Program-made: the position numbers and the translations under genes
Assembly: GCA_007258455.2 (NCBI GenBank)
Contig: VDFB02193867.1
Coordinates: 526,318,189 to 526,382,188 of the forward strand
Direction: 5' to 3'
From: Sequoia sempervirens
Taxonomy: Eukaryota; Streptophyta; Pinopsida; Cupressales; Cupressaceae
DNA length: 64,000 bases
The notes under the pieces: model-generated
Databases searched by the model: none
Told to the model about the DNA's origin: nothing
Seen by the model: only the letters and a program-made list of their open reading frames with translations
Part shown: piece after piece, positions 45,728 through 58,185 of the stretch
How the letters are laid out: every line of letters starts with the position of its first letter
Position numbering within the stretch: position 1 is the stretch's first letter

Positions 45728-46620
45728 AGCTATAAATCATACATTCAAAACACTCCCAACTCCCCTAATACATTCATTCCAAAATAAAAAGTTAAATCTA
45801 TACAAGTTGATCCTAATTGTATTTCACCTACAAAACAACCTTTTAGTGATAATTGGGGGTCATTAGATTTTACACCTCATTTCAATAAAGAATCCAAACT
45901 CTCACCCTCAAAATCCAAAGAGTCATATTCAAACAATTCATTTTCAAACAAAATTTCTAATGACAATTGGGGTTAATTAGATTTTACACCCTCCTTTATT
46001 GGAGAATACAAAATATCACAATCTAAACCAAAACAACCTTGTGTTTCATATTCTAAAATTGGTTCTACATCAACAACATTGGACCATGATGGTAATGGAG
46101 GCTATTTAACTCTCATCCCTCATGAGAAGATGATGCAAGACTTTAAGAAACCTAAAAATAATTTTTGTTCTCATGAAGAGGAAATCCTTCTTATAAACAT
46201 AAACCCCCTTCATCTGAATTGAAACATTGTTATGGTCCTTGTTACAAACTCCCTCCTAAACATAGATACTATCAATGTGCACTAAAAAAACTGATATACC
46301 ATACTCTTTCAAGAAAGATATAGGTTTACCTCCTTTATCTTCATTTTCATCCAAGGCCTTCTCATTTAGTGTGTGTATGACATCTTGTGCAAATAAGGGA
46401 ACATCTTCTACTATTGATTAAGAGAGTATCTTTTCAAGACTCCTGCAAGATTTTTTTATATCTCTCCCTCCAAGAACATGAAATAAATTATACTACAAGA
46501 GTTCATGGTAATTTTACTAATGAATGTAAGGATTTGAGTAAAAAAATCCAACATCTTAAGGATTATGGTGATTTTCCTTGTGTTGAAGCACCTAGTTCCT
46601 CTAATTGATACTTATTTTCA
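45728..46620 (+). pseudogene. Low-complexity coding relic after protease
   Basis: Repeated DNWGxLDFTP words (45850, 45962), KSKESYSNNSFSNKIS-like Ser/Lys/Asn-rich pieces, and a final open piece 46387-46608. No known domain. Corresponds in place to the acidic tail ORF of the first element. Confidence 0.35.
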
Positions 46621-46952
46621 TTTTGGCTCATCCTTGTCCTAAAATAATTGGGGGTAAGGGGTAGGTATCCTTGTCCTCATATTTCATTTGTTGTTGTCTC
46701 TTTTGGAAAGATGATTTCCTTCCATGTATATATAGGAGGAAGCTTGGGATTTGGATCACATACCTTAAGTTGGTTCGAATGTGATGTACGTTTATTTCTA
46801 TGTTTACCATTACTCCATGATGTAGTTTCATTCAAGAACATATGACTTGGCTTAGGGTTTTTTGAATATCCTCTTGAATATATTCTTCTATTCTAAAGAA
46901 ATTCCTCACATCAATGGTGTTAGCAACTATAAAAACTTGTTTGGAACCCTAA

Positions 46953-48547
46953 TGTACACACTCACTTCTAGGGATTTTCACCTAAAAGGGAAGGAATAGG
47001 GGAAAATCATCTATGTTTACACTCAACATTGAGTTGAAATAGATGTAATATGCCTAAATAAGATGAACTAAATGCATAAAACTAAAATATGCTATTGATT
47101 ATGAATGCAGAACTAAGAAATATGAAGCATTTGAAAACATGGTGTGATATGTAGAAATGAACTAGGAACATAAACAAATGCAAAAAAAAACTTAATGAGA
47201 TTGAATGGAATGCACCTGGAGGCTGAATGTTGATGTTGGAAGGTTTTGGAATGTTTTAAAAATTACTATTGATGACCATTGGGACTCATTCAACACTAAT
47301 GGAAAATTAGTCAGTCTTCTAGAAAATTCTACAGAAATAGGTTTTAGGGTGTTGAGAACTTAAAACCTCATAAAATACTTTCTGCAACATGGAAGTGGGA
47401 TTTATTTTCCACAGATGGTGAATTATTCCACCTACAAAAATCTACAAATTTTGAAGTCAACTCTGTGGGTCCAAATCTGTACTTTTCTTCTTGTCGGGTT
47501 GATGGATCCAAATCTACATAAAATAGGCTAAATGATGTCTCCAAGCTTGAATTAGGTCTTTCTTGATTCTTTTGACTTGTTGACCACTTTTCAACACCAA
47601 TTTATTTGAAAAATCTTCCTTCAAGACCTACAAACACACATGCAAAGAGGGGAAAAACTGTTAAGGGTTAGAGTATAGGGGTTTGCCTTGGTCAAACCCC
47701 TAGTTTGGTAATCAAACCCTTGATAATGAAATAAAACAAGAAGAGAATGATGAATAAATAACATGCAAATGTCATACACTCACCAAACCCTTAATGTTGA
47801 AGTATAAAGATATGTCAATGGCTACTCCAAGATGCTTGATAATTGCTTGATTGAAATGATGCTATGATGCTTGAATGCTTAGAAAGATAAAATGCATGAA
47901 TACGTGAATGAATGGGGCAAGAGAGATAATAAAATGATAGAAAAACATATATTTATACACACTTATGCCCTAATTTCTGGAAAATACAACTTCATAGACC
48001 GACCTAAGGTCTTAATGAATAAAAACCCAAAAGAAATTTGAAATTATTTTGAATTTTGTACCAAGAGGGACTCATTCGCCACCCATGGCAAATAGGTCCC
48101 ATTCAAGGCATGCGAGTGGGTGTCGAGGATTAAGTTGTATTTAATGATTTTTGTTAGGTTTATATTAAAAAATAAAGTTAATTAAGGCATGTAAGTGCAT
48201 AAAGGGGCCAAATAAGTTATAAGAAAGGTGTAATTGGTGATGACAAGTCTAGAGAAGTGTGAAAGTTTTCTATTAGACTTTACTAGACTTAAAAATAAGA
48301 CTTGGTAAGGAATAAAAATGGAATATTTAGATGAATTATAATAATAAGAGTCTAGAAAAAAATGTGTTACAACACTTCACAACACCTTTAAAAGACATAA
48401 AAAATTCTTAATAATTGAAAGAATTCAAGACCTAATGTGAATGTTTGGGCCACATTGCTACATTAAATCGAGGAAAAATCAAGCCAATTAAGCACAAGGA
48501 AGGAAAAAATAAGAAAAGGTAAAAGGGATACTTTTTCCATGTCCACA
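46953..48547 (-). mobile_element. Reversed LTR (probable solo LTR)
   Basis: Plus-strand ends TGTACACAC...GTCCACA. Read on the minus strand it starts TGTGGACATGGAAAAAGTA, which parallels the start of the 26474 LTR (TGTGGTCAATGAAAAAGTAA), and it has the same internal landmarks in reverse (TATTTATACACAC, TGATTACCAAACTAGGGG-like). It sits within the second gag/protease element. I could not find a convincing target duplication. Confidence 0.6.
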
Positions 48548-49511
48548 ACAACTACTTTAAAGTGGGGGCATACATTGACACTCATGTTTCATTTTCTAAT
48601 TTTATTTATTCTTGTGACATGTCCTTTTCTTGGTGGTGTCATTAGGCTTGATATCCTCTAAGAGCATGATATTTCTTCGAATTTTCCTCTTGGAGACATT
48701 AGGAATGATGTTACCAAAGAAGAGACCTTACATGAACTAAGAAAAATCCCTTTAAACATACCTTACACTATTTTGCTTTTACAATACCTATTATATGGCC
48801 ACCTTGCATAACACACTTTGCTTGCCTATGGAGCCATCTTGTTTGTTCATGAGTTTCAAGCATATGAATTTTTTCTTTCCTCATGAAGCTCAAAGTTCTT
48901 TTTGTGTGGTTCCTTATCAAAGTTATCATGATGTATAGATCTGGTATGGTTGTATGTATGGGAGCCAAACTTAGGCATGACTTTCCCATAGCCACTTACT
49001 TGTGTGTGTGGGCACATATCATCCATGAGTGTATGTGTCTCGCCTCTCTGGGGACTCACCTGGTGGATGGCTTGAGGTTCCACTAGCCCTTGGGAGAATG
49101 CATTTGGTTTGCATAATGGACATTATGTTCCACTTGCAAGCTACCTATTTTGGATACTCACCTAGTGGACAGCCTAAAGTTTTGTTGTGTGAGCATAATT
49201 TTTTTCAAAAAACCTCTTAGATCTAATCCACAATGTGTGGGATAAATGACCAAGACTTGATCCACCTTTTCTTTCTTTTTCTTTTGCGTTTATGTCTTTG
49301 ACTTTGCAAGTTTGTGTATCTTTCTTTGTTGCATATCATACACCTTGCATGTGTCCCTTTGTGCTTATGTTGGTTTGACATAGGAACTTGGATCCTAGGG
49401 GCTTGACCATCTCCTTGATCTTTGTCATCCTAGACCATCGAAATTAATATACATGGACCCCTCTTGAATGTCTACTTTAGTGTGAGTTTGAAGCAAGTTC
49501 CTCCTCTCACT

Positions 49512-49526
49512 AATGTGGGGGCTAAA
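49512..49526 (+). promoter_or_regulatory. Polypurine tract of the second gag/protease element
   Basis: AATGTGGGGGCTAAA before TGTAGTGTAG; matches the tract at 26460. Confidence 0.75.
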
Positions 49527-49587
49527 TGTAGTGTAGAAAAAAGTAGGCCTTTTTCACACCTAATTATGATTAACATTAAAAGGAACC
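49527..49587 (+). repeat. 3' LTR fragment, cut by the Tat-like element
   Basis: First 61 bp match the 5' LTR start at 41797 up to AGGAACC; the sequence then changes abruptly at 49588. Confidence 0.75.
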
Positions 49588-50676
49588 TGTTGTGTAGTTT
49601 TTCACACACATGCCCCGTTGTAAGCAGGGACCCTCTTTCACTTTGGTTTTGGTATTTTGGCCCTTTCTTTTGAGGTTTCGTCTTACCTTAGGCAAGTGCT
49701 TGAATGTATATTTTTATTGCCTAAGTGTTTCCCCCTAGTTATCCATTGAAAATTTCAAGTTCTAGGTGAATTTCAGGCTTTTTCTCTAATCCAGGATTTT
49801 CCGCCTTGGTCATATTTTCCCAGATCCTGCTTGCATTCTGGATTGGACCTTATTTCTCGGGAATGTTCGGTATCCATGGATTTCCACGTGGACCAAATTT
49901 TCCCAGATTCCACCCTGTCGTTGGTTCCCCTGGTTCTTTGGCTGTCTTTTCGACCACATTAATGGCTCTGTGCATGTTCTAAGAAGTGTTTTAACTTGAT
50001 TTTGGGGTCTTTTGTGCCATTATGTTCACTATTTGCCATTGTTTGAGCTAAGGAGTGCTTCCCTGCAATTGATTGACTTTGCTTTGGGGTGTTTGGGCTT
50101 GAATTACTTGATTTGGTGGCTAGTTCTTGTGCATCCTCGTCTTTGTTCTTCGTGGGCACCATTGGGTTTTGCATTTGCTACTTCTGAGACCAATTTTGCT
50201 TCATAATGGTATGTGCCTGATTGCCCTACCCTTTGATTGGGAATTATGTATGACACTTTGGGATTATGGGGTGATCGTTTGTTTGCTAGGGGTGGTCAAT
50301 TTTGTGTCACTCATTATCCCTTGGGTAGGTCTTAAGTACATGTGTCCTCCTGCATTTTGATGGTCCATACCCTGGAGTATCCGGTAAACCCTAGTAATGA
50401 TGTGGTGAATAAATAACTGAAATATGGGCTTTCCTACACATTAATGGTGGATGATTAGGTTTCGGACCTAGGGAAATGCCATATTAGGTGATTTCATTTT
50501 AAACGGGCTCGGAACACAAGGGAAATTCATGAGGGGCCCATCCCTAGCTTGACATGGTTTAAACTTTTCAAAATCCTTAGTCAGTTCAATGTCTGAGTGA
50601 AATCATGCCTTAGCATCACAATCTAGGATAATCCATCCCTTCTGATGTCTGTTCGCTGTGATCTTTCATCATCGAC

Positions 50677-51475
50677 GAGACCTTATGCCAATCGCCCTAT
50701 GTTTTACCGAGAGGCCCTCTTGAGTCCATTTCTTTTCGTTGTGATAGTATTGTCCCTCACACTGATAAAATCTCCTCACTTTTGACAGGACAGGCCTTGG
50801 TCGCCAAGAGGTCATAGTGGCATCCAGTGGCTTTACTGATGTTCATTTGTTTGGCCAAGACATCCATCCTTTGGTGAGACCTCACACTGAGCACCTTTTG
50901 CTTTTGTCAGGCCTCACTCTTTATAGTTGTTGTAACCTTTCGAGGTTGGGGAGATGTCACGTAGGTCATTCTTTGTCTCACCAAAGCCTTTTCGAGTTTA
51001 TATTTTGTTGCCAGGACATTGTGATTCTCATGCCAAAGGTATTTCTATCAACAAGACAAACCCCATCAACAAGAGCTCATGGCGGGCTCCTCTTGTCTTG
51101 CCAATTTTCCATCTTGTTGCTGAGACTTTCACTTTTGGTGAGACCTTTCGCCGAATATATCCTGCTCCTGCTGAGTGAGATTCTGTTAGGGAGACATTCA
51201 CACTTCGTTGAGACCTTATCACGAGCTCCCTACTGTTACCAAAGTCTTTGCTTTTTCTGAGACACCTGATGGTTGCCAAGATGTTGTGGCGAGGCCTTCT
51301 TTTCTTAGCGAGCTAAGATCTTTTCACTGAGACCTCTGGCCGAATTCAATCCAAGCCTTAGTCAGCACAACACTGCCAGTTCATTAAGACCTCATATCAA
51401 AAACTTAAGTCTGGCTGAAGTGTTTGCTTGAACTCACCAGTCGGTGAAACAAGATGCTTTGCTGAGACCTTACCC
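50677..51475 (+). repeat. Degenerate GAGACCT repeat array
   Basis: GAGACC(T) preceded by TG or GT recurs at 50677, 50876, 51140, 51210, 51329 and 51464, with diverged copies (GAGACT 51122, GAGACA 51191, AAGACCT about 51388). Copies are often followed by T-T-x-C-GCCGA-like words. Irregular spacing of 60-200 bp. Confidence 0.55.
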
Positions 51476-52369
51476 TGATTGACCTTTGATCATATCAATA
51501 CTATTTGCTATATCACCATCCACCCAGAAATTACACCAAATTCCCCATGTCTTAGCAAGGCCTTTTCTGATAACATCTTTTGGCATAACTTCATGGCTTT
51601 GCTAGGACTTCTCCGCGAGATATCAACTCTTACCGAAACCTGCATTCTGGGAATCTCCAATGGTCTGAAATTGTGCCTAAGCCACGAATATCCTTCAGGT
51701 CTAGATTTCTTTGAAATCTATTGTCCCCCTAATTCTCTGAATATCCCCGTTGGCTTGCTCTTCATGAAAATCTATCCCTCATAGATTTTTCCAAAATTTG
51801 GTGAAATATAAAAGGACTTGAAATAATTAGATTCATTTATAATTCATGATGCATTTGATGATTACTTCATGTCATAGTTGGATCTCTCATGTCACTTATT
51901 GATGAAAAATTATTAGGGCTGATGATTAAGTAGGTGTTTCTTGTTTTTTTGTTGGAATTTGAATCAGTCTGGGATTTTCCGAAATTCCTCTCTGGCCCAG
52001 ATTCTGCGGATGATATTTAAACCCAAAATTTGTTGTAGTCATTTTATGAGAATTTTAACAACACCTTGACTATATGAGATGCATTCTAATGGTGTTTTGA
52101 TGGATTAACCTTGCTTTCCTATGGTTCTTACTATGTTTTCATGTTGAGTACAGGCTGAGTCAAGCAAGGCGGCAGCTAGTTCCTCATTGTCTGATGTAGA
52201 GATGATGTGGTTGGAAGTGATTATAATATACATACTTTCAATCTTAGGCCTATGTCAGTTGAGTAGGACATTGAATATTATGAGGTCTCTAGTATGGTTA
52301 TGGTGGATCGATGGAGAAGGGAAGTAAAAACCAAGGAGCTGAAGAGAGAACAAAAATCTCAGAAGATGC

Positions 52370-53059
52370 TTGGAGGAATTAATGAAGCCACTGCAATCTA
52401 TCAATCCCTCTTCCTCTACTACCAATCCTCTACCTCAGGAGACCATCACAGAATTAGAAAAGATGAAAGCATCTGCTATGGCTACTATGAGCTGGTTGAA
52501 AAGAGTGCAAATGAAGGGTGATGAAAGTATCAACAATATCCTGTCAACAGGGAAGGATGTTGTCATGACAACTGACTGGTTGAAATAGGTAATGGCATAG
52601 GATAAAGAAGACACCAACCTCCTGCTACTAAAAACTAAGACTATTATGGGGTACACCTAGGGCAAGTTGGTGAGCAATTGAATTCTTCCCCCTTCTAGAC
52701 TTGTCTAACTATGGGAATGGTTTGAGGCTTTGCAAATTAGGCAAAAGGTGGTAAGGAAGATCTACAAACAAAGAAAAAACATTGATGACACCCTAGCTGG
52801 CATCTTTGATGGTTGCTTGACCTTCTTTGAAATCATGATGGGGCGAAGGAAAATCATGCCCAATTATTTGAGTTTTGAACAGCTGAGAGAATGGTGGCAT
52901 GATGTCTATGCACCACTTGATAGTGGTTTTGTTTCCAAGCATCAGCTGGATGATGCATCCACCCACCTAGCAGTTATTGATAAGTATTTGGCATACAAGG
53001 TGGACTGGGATAAGTCGGTCAAATACTCAAGGGATGAGATTGCATCCATCAAAAGGTGA
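52370..53059 (+). pseudogene. ORF inside the putative LTR, broken
   Basis: One frame from about 52376 to 53059 with stops near 52586, 52598 and 52658. Pieces: KPLQSINPSSSTTNPLPQET, TELEKMKASAMATMSWLKRV, then a 109-codon open part: RKIYKQRKNIDDTLAGIFDG, MMGRRKIMPNYLSFEQLREW, WHDVYAPLDSGFVSKHQLDD and DWDKSVKYSRDEIASIKR. The composition (Trp, His, charged residues) is protein-like and not low-complexity. No family recognised. It lies upstream of the TATA box at 53360, thus in the U3 part of the LTR. Confidence 0.55.
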
Positions 53060-53359
53060 CTTAGGGTTTTACCTCTGCCACCTATGGCCAACTTGGATGC
53101 GGCATTCTTTAGGGTACATGAAGAGCCATATTAGAGCACGGGTGATATGGAAGAGAGCTAATGATAAACTGTGACACGATTTGTGCTTCCCTATTATCTT
53201 CTCGTTCATTGCCTGGGCTGCATTATGGATCTAGGACTGAATCCGATGGGATGTGCATTTAATGTTGGTTTGACCCATTCTGAAGACTCTCTTGGCTGGG
53301 TTGTTGTGTTGAGTTAATGTTGCGAACTCTTGCTATGCCGATGGATTTTCTAGGATTTT

Positions 53360-53365
53360 TATATA
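53360..53365 (+). promoter_or_regulatory. TATA box of the Tat-like element
   Basis: TATATA followed about 100 bp on by a GTAGAGATAGTTAGAGG leader-like tract, near the right end of the putative LTR. Confidence 0.45.
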
Positions 53366-54286
53366 TTGGGCATTTGGCCTCTTTGTAAAGGGTTGGAAAA
53401 GCTAGAAAAATATTAGAATTTGTAGCTAATAGAGTAGAGATAGTTAGAGGTAGAGTAAGTTAGCAAGTAGTTTTTCCTCAAGCAAGTATTGTAACAAAAA
53501 ACTAGAATTGTTGCTACAGTGGACAATTTGAATACAAGAAATGACATTGTGATTTGGTGCCATACTTGTCTTCTTTGTTTTGCATGGTTCCTATTATTCT
53601 ATCTTTAAAATTGCTTTGAGAAGGTTATCATTTAGATTAAACTTGATTCAATAATGTTGGTAGTTTGATACTCAAATATTGCAGCAATCCTTCATTCCAT
53701 ACTTTTCGCAACCAATTGATTATTAGTTGCTTTGCAAAGTTATCCTGGACTTCATATTTCAGTGTGCTTAGTTCGATTGTGAGGGTTTGTTCATTTCAAC
53801 TACAATAGGTTTATTTGGATGAATGTTTATGATTTGAAAATCTTAACACCTCAGAAGATTGCATCGTTCTCTGTAAGATAGCAGATTTATCTGGGTCAAG
53901 CAGAGATCAGTAATGAGGGATTGGTCCATTTCGAGTATTGGTTACTTTCATTGTTAATTTTAAGAGTAGTATTAGATTAGAAATCTCTATAAAACCCTTA
54001 TTATTTTGCTATTTATTTAATTATTGGGTTAAACCTAGGATTGGAGTATCACCAGTTTATTAAATCTGATGAAGTTGATTCAATAGTTTGCTTGTAGTAA
54101 GGTCCCATTATGATTACCAGCAATTTCACATTTATCACTAAGTTGTTTATGCACTGTCAAGACCTGATGTTAAAGACCTTAGGGTTATCTCATGAGGCTT
54201 GCTAATAGAGATTTACCTTTCAAGAGAGAGAGGATATTGCATCTTATATGTGTTGTTGTTGTGCAGAAAACAACGATCAATAGTGT

Positions 54287-54300
54287 TGGTGCTAGAAGGA
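54287..54300 (+). other. Primer binding site candidate
   Basis: TGGTGCTAGAAGGA, seven bases after the proposed LTR end. It resembles primer sites of Tat-branch elements (TGGCGC-type start) but I cannot assign the tRNA with certainty. Confidence 0.5.
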
Positions 54301-54333
54301 GGGCCTAAATCAGCAAGCTAGATCAATTTTTGA

Positions 54334-56580
54334 ATGCCATCTCTCCTGAGAGATTCAAAAGAAGAACAAGATCTAATCCAGGAGAGGAAGAGTTTCAAGA
54401 GTTACCAGACCCCACTCAATCAAGAAGGACCAACAGAGGAAGAGAGTCATCATCTTCCCATCAGTCTCATCCCCTCATCATCCCCATCTTCATCTAGTTC
54501 ATCTAAGTCTAAGGCCATTCCTAGTCCACGACCTTAGCCAATCATAAATCATCCATTTCCACCCCCACCTCCACCAATGGCTTTCCTGGCAACCAACCCA
54601 TCTCCCCTGAGCTTTGCTATTTACAATGTTATGCCAAAGAACCCTGAGCACTTTTGTTCAAAGTTCCATATCAATGACCCTAATAGAACCACTGAGGAAC
54701 ACATTAGAATCTTTCAGACTGGCCTTAAAGATAGAGGAATAGACCATGAGGACGTAGCTTGTAGATTATTTCCTTACTCCTTAGGGAAAGATTCATTCTA
54801 TTGGTACAATCATTTACCTGCTGGATCCATTCGACACTGGACTAAGTTGGAAGCTACCTTTTTGCAGAAGTTATGAATCCCCAATAGTTCTAATGAGTTT
54901 TACTATCATCTCACAAATGTAAAGAGAGAGGTCAATGAGCCCATAGGGTCTTTCAACAATAGGTTTCATTGTGCCTATACCAGATTACAGGCCCCTTATG
55001 TTGTTGATGAACCCACTGCCTTAGAAGTCTATTACGAAGGACTTGATAGTTTAATGAGTACTTTTATGAAATGGAGTAATAACCCCCCTAAGAGTCTACT
55101 AGATGCATATGTAGAGGCTGTAAAATTCAGCACAAATCTAAGGCAACATTTGTCTAGGCCTTTTCCCTCATTAGGACCTGTTTCTCACCCTGGACAAGTT
55201 CCAGCTATCAACCAAGCCCTTGCACACCATACTCCTATCATGAACCAGGTACCTCAGTTGCCTTTGGTCCCTCACTGAGGACCCCCTATGGGACAAATGT
55301 TATCCACGATGAGTTACCCCTAGCAAAATGTGAATCAACCCCTACACACTTAGCCTTAGACTAGCTATCCTTCATACCTACAAAACTCTGAGGTCCTGAA
55401 TCAATCGTTAAATCCCAACACTAAAGTAGGATATGCTCAAAATAATGTGAGTCAGCTTCCACAAAGTAATCCAGACAAGGAAAGGCTAGATGAATTATCT
55501 GAACAAGTAAAGAAGCTAAATATGGAGGTGACTTACCTGAGAAGTCATAACAGTCAGTTGCAAGCTGCTCAGAGGAGCATGCAATCCAATCAGAGTAGAG
55601 AAAATCCACTAGGATAGCACTTCAATAGAGGACAACATCAGGATCAAGGATACTACAATGACATAGGATACAATAATGATAGAGGATATAATAATGATAG
55701 AAGACAAAACTATGACAAGGGACAATATTTGGGCCAAAAATTTGACTGAGGTGGTGGACAAGGTTTCGAGAGAAGACAACAGTCGAGACAGAGCAGATCT
55801 TGGAACATAGGTCCCAACAATGGAGGAGTCCCCACTCCACTAGATCAACCAGTTAATCAACCTACCAATCAATCTACCAGTCAGCCAATAAATCAAGAGA
55901 AGCCTCCTAGCGGGGTATATCTAGCTGAGGCTGCTTTATCAGGGTGGTGCAGGCTCCACAAGACTAGTTAGCATTCTGAGCTGGACTGTCAAGAGTTCCA
56001 AACTATGGCCTTGATTTTCTAGTATGAAGTGGAGAACAACACAATCTATCAGGAAATTGTACCCTCTATTCCTTATGATTCACCAGTGTTGGTACTAAAC
56101 CATGCTCCTTTTCCACAAAGTGAGGATAATGTGCCTGAAGAGGAATCCGACCAGTTGAAGGATGAGGTAGACTAGGTATGCAATGAAGATGAAATAACAT
56201 AGTTGTTTGATGAAAGTCAGATGAATGATAATGGTCCTAGGGATGAAGAAGAAGCTTACATTCAAGAAGTACAAACCTTCTAGAGGCCTATCAAGAAGTA
56301 TGACTTGAGAGAGTTGCCACACTAGTGCCCACAAGTTGGAGGCCCCTTCACTACTTCCATTCCACCAAATAATTTCAACATGCCTCTAGACCCTAATGCT
56401 AGCAATAATCCATCCTTGCCTCAGGTGTCTAAGTAATATCTATCTCAAGATCTAGTACATGCTGAGGTACCAAAGGGAAGAAATGCTAATGTAGACAAAG
56501 AAAAGATGGTGGAGTACCCAAGGGAGACCACCACCGATTTAAATGAAGAACAATTGGCCATGTATGTTGTGAAAGAACTT
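54334..56580 (+). pseudogene. Gag of the Tat-like element
   Basis: A first piece (MPSLLRDSKEEQDLIQERKS) gives way to the frame of 54577: HIRIFQTGLKDRGIDHEDVA, LFPYSLGKDSFYWYNHLPAG and WTKLEATFLQKL, then a stop at 54874. Downstream FYYHLTNVKREVNEPIGSFN and NRFHCAYTRLQAPYV. This is the plant Ty3/gypsy Gag capsid domain. A coiled-coil-like piece (DELSEQVKKLNMEVTYLRSH) and an Asn/Tyr/Gln-rich part with four YNDRGYN-like repeats (55650-55720) follow. A CCHC-like C...H...C (WCRLHKTS, stop, HSELDC) lies near 55950. Several stops. Confidence 0.8.
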
Positions 56581-57290
56581 TGAAATTAAAGGTAAATCTA
56601 TCTACATTCGAGTTATTAAGAGTTCCATCCATTAGGAAGGTAGTCTTAGGTTCTTATGATGCAAATTTCATCTCGCAAGATAAATCAGTTAGCAAGAATG
56701 TCCATAAAGTGTCTAGTTCTCAGCCAACAGGAGGGAAAAATCGAGTACATAATCAAGACCATGTTCCCCCTAGAGACACTAGGAAGGAAAGGGACAAGCC
56801 TCAAGTTGTTCAAGTAGATACTCCCTTAACTCTATTTCAAGGGAAAACAGACAGTCCCCCATTCTTGATTTCTATTAGAATATTCGGTAAGAACTTGCAT
56901 AACTGTCTGCTAGATTCGGGTGCCTCAACCAATGTTATGCCCCTTGGTGTATGTAGAGCCATGGGAATTATTCCTGCTAAATCACATAAGAAATTCACAT
57001 GATTAGATAGGACTGAAGTCAATGTGGTAGGGGAGTTAAATATGATTCAGATGCAGATTGCTTCTGATCCTAGAATTCAACAAGTAATCAATATACAGGT
57101 AGCTGACATACCTGATGCATATGGCTTAATTTTGGGAAGGGACTTTACCAAGGCCCTAAATGGATATATCTTGACTAATCACTCCCACATGTGGCTTCCC
57201 TGGAAAGGAGTGCCAAATCAGATCAAAATTAAAAGAGAACCCAAGATGAAGTACATGATCACAAAATATCAAAAGACCTCAACATAAATT
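56580..57290 (+). pseudogene. Aspartic protease of the Tat-like element
   Basis: FLISIRIFGKNLHNCLLDSG then ASTNVMPLGVCRAMGI: the active site DSGAS (56913-56924) is intact. A stop follows at 57000. The next piece has VADIPDAYGLILGRDFTKAL, the C-terminal LGRDF strand of gypsy proteases. 57291-57620 continues in an acidic linker (LEELDVEEVLAFHTTLVDLI). Confidence 0.85.
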
Positions 57291-57809
57291 TTGGTATCAA
57301 AAGTAAGTATGGGTAATTATATGCTTGTGGCTCCCCTTGAAGAGCTAGATGTGGAGGAAGTTCTTGCGTTCCACACAACCCTTGTTGACCTTATAGAAGA
57401 GTCTAGTAGTGTTGAAACCCTAGTGGAACTAGTTAAAGACAATGGTGAACTAGTTGAAAGCGATGAGGATCCCAAGGATAATCAGCTAGCTTTGCTAGAC
57501 AGTTTTCAGGAGTTCATTCAAAAATGTATTGAAGATCAGGTTCAGTTAGGAAGAAGAATGAGCTTTGGAGAGTTACTCTTACCCAACTGGTGCAGGGTAC
57601 ATAATGCCTCACATTCATAATTAGACTGCTTCTTATGCCAAGTTGCAGTAGAACAAATACAAAAACATACCAACCCCACTCCTACAGCCAGAATTGACAA
57701 CATGGGTGTCTAGGAAGACCACAAAGGAAAATTAATAATTCCTTCTGAAAGGCCACCCAATGGTAACAGTGCAAGTGAAAAAGTAGGGAACTTTGTTGTT
57801 GCTGGTTAC

Positions 57810-58185
57810 TAGACTCTGAGATTTGATGGGTCCAAATCAAAACAAGGAGCTAGAGCTGGATTTGAGCTAATTAGTCCAAGAGGTAAGACCTTCTTTGCTG
57901 CTCATAGACTTTAGTTTCATTGTACAAATAACATAGCGGAGTATGAAGACTTAGTGCATGGATTGTTAATGGCCTTGAGGAAGAGGGTTAAAATCTTGCA
58001 AGTGTATGGAGATTTTGAATTAGTAGTTAAGCAAGTTAGAAGACAGTATTCTTGTCATGACAGAAGGATGACTAACTACAGACATAGAGTATGGGACCTT
58101 ATTGAAGGATTTGATGCCTTCAACATTTAGCCGATTCCATGAAATAAAAACCAGATAGTTGGTTCCTTGGCTCAAGCAGCCAGTA
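57810..58185 (+). pseudogene. Extra RNase H between protease and RT (archaeal-type)
   Basis: LRFDGSKSKQGARAGFELIS, NNIAEYEDLVHGLLMALRKR, ILQVYGDFELVVKQVRRQYS and YRHRVWDLIEGFDAF. FDGS, the AEYE Glu and YGDFELV are three catalytic positions of an archaeal/plant-type RNase H. The fourth (normally ADxLA) reads VGSLA here. It is distinct from the gypsy RNase H that follows RT (59424-59780). Stops at about 57810 and 57914, and near 58128. Confidence 0.8.

Larger units (their letters stand above)
41797..49587 (+). mobile_element. Second gag/protease-type LTR element without pol
   Basis: 5' LTR 41797-43318 (ends TGTAG...CTACA), a protease-like ORF, low-complexity coding relics, a purine tract and the first 61 bp of the 3' LTR, after which the Tat-like element interrupts. 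The LTR promoter part and the 3' internal region resemble the element at 12737-28290. No RT or integrase between the LTRs. It also carries a reversed LTR (46953-48547). Confidence 0.72.
49588..54279 (+). repeat. Putative 4.7-kb 5' LTR
   Basis: Bounded by TGTTGT at the insertion break and ATCA at 54279, seven bases before the primer-site candidate. A TATATA box at 53360 and a downstream leader-like stretch lie near its right end, as expected for U3-R-U5. There is no second copy in the window to confirm it; part could be an untranslated leader. Confidence 0.5.
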
